A DNA stretch of 64,000 bases, from contig NZ_CP088297.1 of assembly GCF_024666615.1 (NCBI RefSeq), forward strand, positions 1,736,001-1,800,000. Direction: 5' to 3'. The DNA comes from Aquabacterium sp. J223 (GTDB lineage Bacteria > Pseudomonadota > Gammaproteobacteria > Burkholderiales > Burkholderiaceae_C). Made by a program: the position numbers and the translations under genes. Position 1 is the first letter of the stretch; each line of letters starts with the position of its first letter. Positions 32,608 through 42,429 of this stretch are shown in pieces. Under the pieces are notes generated by a model. The model was not told the origin of the DNA. It saw only the letters and a list, made by a program, of their open reading frames with translations, and did not search any database.

Positions 32608-33138
32608 TCAGGCCGGCGTGACGCGCCGCAGCGAGGTGCGCGTGCGTCCGCGGGCGAGCTTGTGCAGCAGCTCGGCCAGCATCAGCTGCTCGGCCGTGGT
32701 GAGGGTGGCGCAGGCGTCGCGCTCGGCCTGCAGCAACCGTTGCAGCGCCTCGTCCGCCAGCGCGGCCCCCTGCACGGTGGCGTGCAGGTGCTGGCCTCGG
32801 CGGTCCTGCTCGTTCGCCTCGCGCAGCACCAGGCCGCGCTGCTGCAACTGGTCGAGCGCACCGGTGATGTAGGACGGGCTGAGCGCCAGGGCCTTGGCCA
32901 GCTGGGCGGGCGACACGGCACCGTTGGCGCGGATCAGCGACAGCACGGTGAACTCCACCGTGCGCAGGCCGAAGGGCTTGCCCACCGCATCGTGGAAGAC
33001 GTCCAGCGTCACCACCGACGCCTGCGCCACCTGGTAGCCCAGCAGCTGACGCAGCCCGTCCTCGTCCAGGTGGCCGGCCGGCGTCTCGCCGGGCAGCTGG
33101 ACACGCGGGCGTTGAGGTTTCGGCGGGAGGGTGGCCAT
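32608..33138 (-). CDS. MarR-family transcriptional regulator
   Basis: 176 residues from ATG 33138. Winged helix: LRTVEFTVLSLIRANGAVSPAQLAKALALSP, then the recognition helix SYITGALDQLQQRGLV and the wing REANEQDRRGQHLHATVQG. An extended 45-residue N-terminus precedes the dimer helix. It is divergent from eutB with a gap of about 105 bases, so it may regulate the ethanolamine genes or itself; that is inferred from position only. The region between it and the tannase gene (32329-32607) contains nothing else recognisable. Confidence 0.88.
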   Translation of the reverse strand: MATLPPKPQRPRVQLPGETPAGHLDEDGLRQLLGYQVAQASVVTLDVFHDAVGKPFGLRTVEFTVLSLIRANGAVSPAQLAKALALSPSYITGALDQLQQRGLVLREANEQDRRGQHLHATVQGAALADEALQRLLQAERDACATLTTAEQLMLAELLHKLARGRTRTSLRRVTPA

Positions 33139-33243
33139 GGTGTGCGGCGTGGGGCGCGCGCAATGTACCTGCGCCGACGGGCCGCTTGCCGGAGGCGGCA
33201 CGCTGCGTGCATGGTGGCCATGACCTCGACTCGGTGCTCCCCC

Positions 33244-34638
33244 ATGCCGTATTCGCACGTCGTCGCCGGTCAGCGCCACGCCTTCGCCGACCTGCGGCAG
33301 GTCATGGCCAAGGCCACGCCGCTGCGCTCGGGCGACGTGCTGGCCGGCATCGCGGCCGCGTCGTCGGTGGAGCGCATGGCGGCGCGCCTGTGCCTGGCCG
33401 AGCTGCCGCTCACGGTGTTCCTCCACGAGGCGCTGGTCCCCTACGAAGACGACGAGGTGACGCGGCTGATCCTCGACGGCCACGACGCCGCGGCCTTCGC
33501 CGAGGTCGGCCACCTGACGGTGGGCGGCTTCCGCGACTGGCTGCTGTCGGACCTGGCCGACGAGGCGGCGTTGGCGCGCATCCGCCCCGGCCTGACGCCG
33601 GAGATGGCGGCCGCGGTGTGCAAGCTGATGCGGCTGCAGGACCTGATGCTCGTCGCCCGCAAGTGCCGGGTGGTGACCGCCTTCCGCGACACCATCGGCC
33701 TGCCCGGCCACCTGGCGGTGCGGCTGCAGCCGAACCACCCCACCGACGATGCGGCCGGCATCGCCGCCTCGCTGCTCGACGGGCTGCTGTACGGCGCGGG
33801 CGATGCGGTGATCGGCATCAACCCGGTCGGCGACAGCGTGCCGCAGCTGGTGGACCTGCTGCAGCGGCTGGACGCGCTGATCCGGCGCTTCGACATCCCG
33901 ACGCAGAGCTGCGTGCTCACGCACGTGACCAACACGCTGCGGGCCGTCGAGCGCGGCGCACCGGTGGACCTGGTGTTCCAGTCCATCGCCGGCACGCAGA
34001 AGGCCAACGCCGGCTTCGGCGTCTCGTTGTCGCTGCTGAAGGAGGCGCACGACGCGGCGCTGTCGCTCAAGCGCGGCACCGTCGGCACCCAGTGCATGTA
34101 CTTCGAGACGGGACAGGGCAGCGCGCTGTCGGCCGACGCGCACCACGGCGTGGACCAGCAGACGCTGGAGGCGCGGGCCTACGCGGTGGCCCGAGCCTTC
34201 GACCCGCTGCTGACCAACACCGTGGTCGGCTTCATCGGGCCGGAGTACCTCTACGACGGCAAGCAGATCGTGCGCGCCGGGCTGGAGGACCACTTCTGCG
34301 GCAAGCTGCTCGGCGTGCCGCTGGGCTGCGACGTCTGCTACACCAACCATGCCGAGGCCGACGGCGACGACATGGACGCCCTGATGACGCTGCTGGCGAC
34401 CGCCGGCCTGTCCTTCCTGATGGGCGTGCCCGGCGCCGACGACGTGATGCTCAACTACCAGAGCACCTCCTTCCACGACGCGCTGGTCCTGCGCCGGCTG
34501 CTGGGCCTGAAGCGGGCCCCGGAGTTCGAGGCCTGGCTGCAGCGCATGGACATCACCGACGCGGCCGGCGAGCTGCGCGCGCTGCCGGCGTCGCATCCGC
34601 TGCTGCTGGCGATGGAGACGCTGGGGGACGGGTCATGA
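33244..34638 (+). CDS. eutB: Ethanolamine ammonia-lyase large subunit EutB
   Basis: 464 residues, standard length. Adenosylcobalamin enzyme that converts ethanolamine to acetaldehyde and ammonia, together with EutC. Signatures: MAKATPLRSGDVLAGIAA, LQPNHPTDDAAGI, GDAVIGINPVGDSV, VFQSIAGTQKANAGFGVSL, MYFETGQGSALSA and MGVPGADDVMLNYQSTSFHD near the C-terminus. ATG 33244 is used; two ATG codons slightly upstream in the frame are possible. It overlaps eutC by ATGA. There is no microcompartment gene, eutA reactivase or permease next to it, so this is a minimal eutBC catabolic unit. Confidence 0.97.
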   Translation: MPYSHVVAGQRHAFADLRQVMAKATPLRSGDVLAGIAAASSVERMAARLCLAELPLTVFLHEALVPYEDDEVTRLILDGHDAAAFAEVGHLTVGGFRDWLLSDLADEAALARIRPGLTPEMAAAVCKLMRLQDLMLVARKCRVVTAFRDTIGLPGHLAVRLQPNHPTDDAAGIAASLLDGLLYGAGDAVIGINPVGDSVPQLVDLLQRLDALIRRFDIPTQSCVLTHVTNTLRAVERGAPVDLVFQSIAGTQKANAGFGVSLSLLKEAHDAALSLKRGTVGTQCMYFETGQGSALSADAHHGVDQQTLEARAYAVARAFDPLLTNTVVGFIGPEYLYDGKQIVRAGLEDHFCGKLLGVPLGCDVCYTNHAEADGDDMDALMTLLATAGLSFLMGVPGADDVMLNYQSTSFHDALVLRRLLGLKRAPEFEAWLQRMDITDAAGELRALPASHPLLLAMETLGDGS

Positions 34639-35513
34639 AGGGTTCGAGCTCACGGCACCCTGGCGGGCCGGGCGGCCGGCCGCCCCCGAGCCGGCCCGGC
34701 ATCCCCTCGGGCGATCGGCCGGCGCTCCCGGCGGGCGACGGGTCGGCCGTCACCGCCGATCCCTGGCAGGCACTGCGCCGCCACACGCCGGCGCGCATCG
34801 CGCTCGGCCGCAGCGGGGTCAGCGTGCCGACGGGCGAGCTGCTGCGCTTCGGCCTGGCGCATGCGCAGGCCCGCGACGCGGTGCTGCAACCGCTGGACGC
34901 GGCGGCGCTGGAACGCGACTTCCGCGGCGCGGGCTTCGAGGTGCTGACGACCCGCAGCGCCGCACCCGACCGGGCGACCTACCTGCTGCGGCCCGACCTC
35001 GGTCGACGGCTCGACGAAGCCGAGATCGAGCGCCTGCAGTCCGCCGGTGCGCCGCCGTGCGACCTGCTGCTGGTGGCGGGTGACGGCCTGTCCGCGCTGG
35101 CGGTGCAGCGCCACGCGCTGCCGCTGGCCCGTGCGGTGCGCGAGCGCACGCCGGCCGGCTGGACGCTGGGCCCGGTCGTCATCGCCACCCAGGCCCGCGT
35201 CGCGCTGGGCGACGACATCGGCCAGGCGCTGGGGGCCCGGCTGGTGGCGGTGCTCATCGGCGAGCGGCCCGGCCTGAGCTCGCCGGACAGCCTCGGCGTC
35301 TACCTCACCTGGGCGCCGCGCCGCGGCCGCAGCGACGCCGAACGCAACTGCATCTCCAACGTCCGGCCGCAGGGCCTGAGCTCCGCGCACGCGGCCGACG
35401 CGCTGTGGTGGCTGGCGCAGGCGGCGGCGCGCCTGCAGGCCACCGGCGTGGTGCTGAAGGACGAGCGCGGCCCTTCCCCACCGGGCGCCGGGGCCGCCGG
35501 CAGCGATCGCTAA
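34635..35513 (+). CDS. eutC: Ethanolamine ammonia-lyase small subunit EutC
   Basis: 292 residues. Provides the cobalamin-binding face of ammonia-lyase: ALRRHTPARIALGRSG, DLLLVAGDGLSALAVQRHA, VVIATQARVALGDDIG, VLIGERPGLSSPDSLGVYL and NCISNVRPQGLS. The first 35 residues are a proline/glycine-rich extension, longer than in enteric EutC and probably a flexible leader. It is translationally coupled with eutB. The tex gene starts only 12 bases after its stop, so eutBC read-through into tex is possible. Confidence 0.96.
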   Translation: MKGSSSRHPGGPGGRPPPSRPGIPSGDRPALPAGDGSAVTADPWQALRRHTPARIALGRSGVSVPTGELLRFGLAHAQARDAVLQPLDAAALERDFRGAGFEVLTTRSAAPDRATYLLRPDLGRRLDEAEIERLQSAGAPPCDLLLVAGDGLSALAVQRHALPLARAVRERTPAGWTLGPVVIATQARVALGDDIGQALGARLVAVLIGERPGLSSPDSLGVYLTWAPRRGRSDAERNCISNVRPQGLSSAHAADALWWLAQAAARLQATGVVLKDERGPSPPGAGAAGSDR

Positions 35514-35525
35514 ACTGCCGCGCCT

Positions 35526-37913
<2,388 letters not shown>

Positions 37914-37925
37914 GACGCCCCGGCG

Positions 37926-38898
37926 TCAGCCGGTCTTGAACAGGCCCTTGCGCACCATCGCCTCCCAGAACCGCGACTCCTGCGCGATCAACGCCTGGAA
38001 CTCGGCACGGCCCTGGGCGGCGACCTCCAGGCCGAGCCCCTCCAGCCGCTGCCGGACGGTGTGCGACCGCAGGCTGCGCAGCGTGGCGTCTTCGAGAGCC
38101 TGCAGTGTTCGCTCGGTGGTGGCCTTGGGCGCGAACAGCCCTTGCCACGCCTGGAAGGCGTAACCCTCGACACCCCCGTCGGCGATGGGCGGCACCTCGG
38201 GCACCGCGGGCGAGCGTGTCCGCGACGAGATGCCGAGCGCCCGCAGGCGGCCGGCGCGCACATGCTCCAGGCTGGAGGCCACGTTGTCGAACGACGCGTC
38301 CAGCCGGCCGGCGATCAGGTCGACCAGCGCCGGAGCGGAGCCCTGGTACGGCACCACCTGGGGCTTCGACCCGGTGGCCTCGCCGAGCAGCAGCGTGGCC
38401 AGGTGCGGCGGCGTGCCGATGCCGGGGACGCCGAACTGCAGCGGGCGGGCCCGTGCAGCGGCGGCGACGTCGGCCACGCTCTTGAACGGCGAGTCGGCCG
38501 GCACCACGAGGAGGAACTGGGTGCGCACGGTGAGCGCGACCGGCACCAACAGCGCCTGCGGATCGGTGTCGTTGCCGGGCAGCAGGTGGCGCGCGATCAG
38601 CACCTGGCCCTGGTTGCCGTAGAGCAGCAGCGAGCCGTCGTCGGCCGGTGAGCGGCCGACGTGCGACGCCGCGGTCAGCCCGCCGGCACCGCCACGGTTC
38701 TCCACCACGATGGTGCGGCCCAGCTCGCCGGCCAGGCCCTCGGCGATCGCGCGCACGGCGATGTCCGACGCGCCTCCCGGCGCGAAGGGGGATGACGATG
38801 GTGCTGGTGGACGGACGCGGCCGCTGCGGCTCGGCCCGAGCCGGGGTCCACAGTGCCGGCGCCGCCAGCAGGGCGACGAGGTGGCGACGTCGGGTCAT
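37926..38898 (-). pseudogene. Bug/TctC-family receptor gene with frameshift at the signal peptide/mature junction
   Basis: The signal peptide MTRRRHLVALLAAPALWTPA is encoded from ATG 38898, which overlaps the VOC gene stop (ATGA). It continues in that frame to STSTIVIP. The mature Bug protein continues in another frame from FAPGGASDIAVRAIAEGLAG to the stop at 37926 (VENRGGAGG, VPYQGSAPALVDL, VRAGRLRALGISS). Removing one base from the five-G run at 38787-38791 (plus strand) restores a normal 320-residue receptor. Either a sequencing indel or a recent inactivation; the rest of the protein is well conserved. A start at ATG 38756 would give a truncated, leaderless product. Confidence 0.88.
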
Positions 38899-39266
38899 CA
38901 GCGGTCCACCCGGGCGTGAAAGACAAGCTCCAGCAGGGCACCGTCGGGGTCCTCGACGAAGAGCTGGAGGGCCGAGCCGTCGGGCAGGGCGCGCAGCCGG
39001 TGGGGCACGCCGCTGCGGCGCAGCCGCTCCTCCAGCGCCGCCCGTCCGCGCGCCCGCAGCGCCACATGGTCGATCCGGCCGGCCGGCGCGCTGCCGCTGG
39101 CGTCCAGCACGTGGACCAGCGGCCGGCCCTGGGCGTACAGCCATCGCCCGGGCACGGCGAAGGGTGGGCGGGGGCCGGCGTGCAGGCCGAGCAGGCTGCC
39201 GTAGAAGGCCTGCGTGCGGTCCAGGTCGCCGGAGCGGATGGTGAAGTGGTCGAGCGCGTGCAGCAT
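38898..39266 (-). CDS. VOC (glyoxalase/dioxygenase superfamily) protein
   Basis: 122 residues. Two beta-alpha-beta repeats: ALDHFTIRSGDLDRTQAFYGSLLG with first metal His, then GRIDHVALRARGRAALEERL with the second His, and LQLFVEDPDGALLELVF closing the metal site with Glu. Could be an isomerase, lyase or extradiol-type dioxygenase; no finer assignment. It overlaps the start of the downstream Bug receptor gene, so the two are coupled. Divergent from the winged-helix/TPR regulator. Confidence 0.85.
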   Translation of the reverse strand: MLHALDHFTIRSGDLDRTQAFYGSLLGLHAGPRPPFAVPGRWLYAQGRPLVHVLDASGSAPAGRIDHVALRARGRAALEERLRRSGVPHRLRALPDGSALQLFVEDPDGALLELVFHARVDR

Positions 39267-39343
39267 GGCGCGGATCGTGCGGCCGTTCGCCCGCCACGGT
39301 CCTCAAGGTAAGCTGAAGGTTCTCGCAATCCGGCGACCTCGAC

Positions 39344-40948
39344 ATGCCGATGGCCCGCGACAAGGACGCTTCCCGCGCCAGCGTCGATCCGACGCCGCTG
39401 CGGGTCGGTCGCTGGCGCGTCGATCCGGCCACCGACTCGATCGCGCTGGACGGGCGCACCTGCAAGCTGGAGCCGCGGACCATGCGCCTGCTGCTCGTGC
39501 TGGCGGCCCGGCCGGGCGACGTGCTGCGCAGCGACGAACTGCTCGATGCGGTGTGGCCGGGGGTGGTGGTGACAGGCCAGTCGCTGTACCAGGCGGTGGG
39601 CGAACTGCGGTCGATGCTCAAGGCCGATGCCGCCACGGGCGAGTTCATCGCCAACGTGCCGCGCAAGGGCTACCGGCTGGTGGCCCCGGTGGCGCGCCTG
39701 CCGGACGCGGTGGCGTCCGCCACGCCGGCGCCTCCACCGCTCGACGCCCGGCAGACGATCGCCGTGCTGCCGTTCCGCGACCTCGGGCTGTCGGCGGCGT
39801 TGGGTTTCCTGCGCGAGACGCTGCTGGCCGGGCTGGTTCTCGAGCTGTCGCGCCAACCCAACCTGGCGCCCATCGCCCGCGGCACGATGCTGTCGTATGC
39901 CGACCGGCCGGTGCCCCCGCGCCAGGTGGCCGCCGACCTGGGCGTCCGCTACGTGCTGGACGGCACGATGGCGCAGCTGGGCGACGAGCTGCACATCGGC
40001 TGCGAACTGGTCGATGCGCGGTCCGAGGCCGTGGTCGCCAGCGAGGCCATGCGCCTGCCGGTGGGCGAATGGCCGGCGCTCACCCAGCACGTCGTCGGCC
40101 GGCTCGCGCGCGCCGCCCGCCTGCAGCTGTCGGACCATGCGTCGAGCACGGTGGACGCGTCGCCGGCCGACGGCGTGAGCGCCCTGCAGCTGTCGAGGCG
40201 GGCCTGGGTCGAGCTGTACTGCCGGCCGCAGACGCGCCAGACCAACGACCGGGCGTGGCGCTGGGCGCTGGAGGCGGTGCAGCGGGACGGCTCGGTGGGG
40301 GCCGCCTGGAACGCCCTGGGCTACTGCGAGTGGCGGGCGGCGCAGTACGGCTGGTCGGAACGCGACCGCGGCGCACTGCTGGACGACGCCGTGGCGCATG
40401 CGCAGCAGGCCACCGTACTGGCACCGTCGGACCCCGACGCCTGCTACACCCTGGGCCTGGTCACCTACACCCGCGGGGAGCTCGAGCGCGGTGCGGCCAA
40501 CCTGCGGCACTGCCTGGACATCAGCGCGTCGTACGCGCCGGCGCACGGCATGCTGGGCCTGGTGCGGGCGGTGCAGGGGCATCCCGAAGAGACCGCCGAG
40601 CTGTGCCGTCGCGCCTTCGCCCTCAGCCCCCGCGAGCCGCTGCGTGCCACCTGGCACTGGACCGAGGCCTGCGCGCTGTCGATGCTGGGCCGCGATGCGG
40701 AGGCCTTCGAGCGCGCCTGCTTGGGCATCGCCGCCAACCCGGACTATCCGGCGTGCTACCTGGTGGCCGCCGTGGCGGCGCGCCGCCTGGGCAAGTCGGA
40801 CGAGGCGGCCCGCTACGCCACCGTCCTGCGCGGCGGGGCGTTCCACAGCATCGCGCGCCTGCGCGCCATGCTGCCGCCGATGCGGGTGGAGCCCTGGGCG
40901 TCGCGTTTCCTCGAGGACCTGGAAGCGGCGGGCGTGCCGGCGCGCTGA
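39344..40948 (+). CDS. Winged-helix (OmpR/CadC-type) regulator with adenylate-cyclase-like and TPR region
   Basis: 534 residues. Residues 20-115 are an OmpR/PhoB winged helix (LRVGRWRVDPATDSIALDG, SDELLDAVWPGVVVTGQSL, GELRSMLKADAA, VPRKGYRLVAPV). Next is the TolB-like/CHAT-type segment common in these proteins (IAVLPFRDLGLSAALGF, LGVRYVLDGTMAQLGDELHI). The C-terminal half contains TPR-like helical repeats (GAAWNALGYCEWRAAQYGW, PDACYTLGLVTYTRGELE, APAHGMLGLVRAVQGHPEE). No transmembrane helix is apparent, unlike CadC. It probably regulates the divergent VOC/Bug pair. Its 3' end overlaps the convergent PQ-loop gene by 136 bases. Confidence 0.85.
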   Translation: MPMARDKDASRASVDPTPLRVGRWRVDPATDSIALDGRTCKLEPRTMRLLLVLAARPGDVLRSDELLDAVWPGVVVTGQSLYQAVGELRSMLKADAATGEFIANVPRKGYRLVAPVARLPDAVASATPAPPPLDARQTIAVLPFRDLGLSAALGFLRETLLAGLVLELSRQPNLAPIARGTMLSYADRPVPPRQVAADLGVRYVLDGTMAQLGDELHIGCELVDARSEAVVASEAMRLPVGEWPALTQHVVGRLARAARLQLSDHASSTVDASPADGVSALQLSRRAWVELYCRPQTRQTNDRAWRWALEAVQRDGSVGAAWNALGYCEWRAAQYGWSERDRGALLDDAVAHAQQATVLAPSDPDACYTLGLVTYTRGELERGAANLRHCLDISASYAPAHGMLGLVRAVQGHPEETAELCRRAFALSPREPLRATWHWTEACALSMLGRDAEAFERACLGIAANPDYPACYLVAAVAARRLGKSDEAARYATVLRGGAFHSIARLRAMLPPMRVEPWASRFLEDLEAAGVPAR

Positions 40949-41241
40949 GCGGGCGTCGGCGCTCGCCGGGCGCGCCACGCCGCCAGCCCCAGCAGCACCA
41001 GGCAGCACAGCGCACTGGCGCCGTGAACCCAGGCCAGCGCCGAATCGTGCAGGGTCAGGGCGGCGTAGAGCGCGGTGGAGCTGTTGGCCGCGGTGAACAA
41101 CGCCCAGGTGGCGTACGAGAAGCCGGCGGCCGCCTGCGGCTGGCAGACCAGCTTCGCCATCTGCGGCACGTAGGCCGCCAGGCGCAGGCCGTTGCAGACG
41201 GCGAAGGCCGCCAGCGAGAGGTCGAGTGCGTCGAGGTCCAT
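40813..41241 (-). CDS. Small membrane protein, PQ-loop-like
   Basis: 142 residues. Three hydrophobic helices in the first 95 residues: LSLAAFAVCNGLRLAAYVPQ, FSYATWALFTAANSSTALYA and WVHGASALCCLVLLGLAAW. The YVPQMAKL and GFSYATWALF segments resemble the PQ-loop/SWEET half-transporter repeat. It begins nine bases after the Bug receptor stop on the same strand, so the two are co-transcribed. The last 45 residues are basic and lie antisense to the regulator gene; the real stop may be correct, but that tail has poor coding character. Confidence 0.6.
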   Translation of the reverse strand: MDLDALDLSLAAFAVCNGLRLAAYVPQMAKLVCQPQAAAGFSYATWALFTAANSSTALYAALTLHDSALAWVHGASALCCLVLLGLAAWRARRAPTPAQRAGTPAASRSSRKRDAQGSTRIGGSMARRRAMLWNAPPRRTVA

Positions 41242-41250
41242 GGCGCGACC

Positions 41251-42246
41251 TCAATCCGCCTGCAGGCCCACCTCTCTGACGAACGCCCGCCAGCGCGGCA
41301 CCTCGGCCTCGAGCAGCGAGCGGAACTCCGCCGGCGTCGACGCCACCGCCCGGCCGCCGAGGCCTTCCAGCCGTTGCAGCGATGGCGGGTCGGCCAGCAC
41401 GCGGGCGGCTTCGTCGCGCAGGCGGACGGCGATTTCCGGTGGCAGTCCGGCCGGCCCGACCAGGCCGAACCAGGCCAGCGAGTCCACCTGCGGCCAGCCG
41501 GCTTCGGCCATGGTCGGAACCTGCGGCCAGGCGGCCAGCCGCTCGCGGGCCGCCACCGCCAGCACGCGCAGGCGGTCCGCGGCCACCAGCGGTGCGGCGG
41601 TGGCCGGGTTGGCGAAGAACAGCGTGACGCGGCCCTCGGCCACGTCCGTCAACGGGCTGGTCTTGTATGGCACGTGGGTGAGGGTCAGGCCCGCCGCGCG
41701 CTGCAGCAGCTCACCGTTGCGGCGGGACGAGGTGCCGGCGCCGGCCGACGCGAAGCTGACGGTGCCGGGCTGCGCACGCGCGGCGGCGACGAGCTCCGCG
41801 ACGCTGCGGGCGGGATGGTCCTTGCCCACCACCAGCAGGGTGGGCGTGACCACGAGCTGCGAGATCGGCGTCAGGTCCTGCAGCGGCGACAGGGCCGGCT
41901 CGGGGGACAGCGCCGGGTTGACCACCAGCGCCGCATCGCCGGCCACCACGAGCGTGTGGCCGTCGGGCGGCGCCTTGGCGACGCGGGACACCGCCAGGCT
42001 GCCGCCCGCGCCGGGCTGGTTGACGACCACCACCTCGGCGAAGCCCGAGCGCCGCCACCCCTCCGCCAGCACCCGGGCCAGGACGTCGGGTGGGGAACCG
42101 GCCGCGAACGGCACCACCAGCTGGATGGGCCGATCCGGGTAGGCCGCGGTGGCGAATGGGGCGGTCAGCGCCAGCAGGAGCGCAACGACCAGAACCCGCA
42201 GCGGGGCAGGAAGGTGGACACGGTGGTGGACACGCAGGCGGGACAT
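41251..42246 (-). CDS. Bug/TctC-family periplasmic substrate-binding protein
   Basis: 331 residues. Signal peptide with basic start and hydrophobic core LRVLVVALLLALTAPFATAA; mature protein begins YPDRPIQLVVPFAAGSPPDV. Other signatures: VNQPGAGGSLAVSRVA, VSFASAGAGTSSRRN, VPYKTSPLTDV and PTMAEAGWPQVDSLAWFGLVG. Orphan receptor; no tctAB nearby. The downstream partner is a small PQ-loop membrane protein. Fourth Bug gene in this window; sequences differ enough to suggest separate ligands rather than recent duplication. Confidence 0.9.
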   Translation of the reverse strand: MSRLRVHHRVHLPAPLRVLVVALLLALTAPFATAAYPDRPIQLVVPFAAGSPPDVLARVLAEGWRRSGFAEVVVVNQPGAGGSLAVSRVAKAPPDGHTLVVAGDAALVVNPALSPEPALSPLQDLTPISQLVVTPTLLVVGKDHPARSVAELVAAARAQPGTVSFASAGAGTSSRRNGELLQRAAGLTLTHVPYKTSPLTDVAEGRVTLFFANPATAAPLVAADRLRVLAVAARERLAAWPQVPTMAEAGWPQVDSLAWFGLVGPAGLPPEIAVRLRDEAARVLADPPSLQRLEGLGGRAVASTPAEFRSLLEAEVPRWRAFVREVGLQAD

Positions 42247-42383
42247 GGGAACTCCTTGTCGTCGATCCGGACGGCGATGCCGGCATGGACGGAAGTGTTC
42301 GGCCGCTGCCCCGCGCCTGTCTTCAGGGGCCGTTCAACCATTTCTCAAGGTGCGGGGCCCGGCCAGCCCGCTGGACAGAAGGA

Positions 42384-42410
42384 CGAACGCCCGGCGATGC
42401 CGGGCGTTCG
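42384..42410 (-). terminator. Hairpin terminator downstream of opgH
   Basis: Perfect 12-bp stem CGAACGCCCGGC / GCCGGGCGTTCG with a three-base loop. It lies 20 bases after the opgH stop in the direction of transcription and is followed on that strand by a T-rich stretch (TCCTTCTGTCC). Confidence 0.75.
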
Positions 42411-42429
42411 GGGTGAAGGGCGGGTGCCT

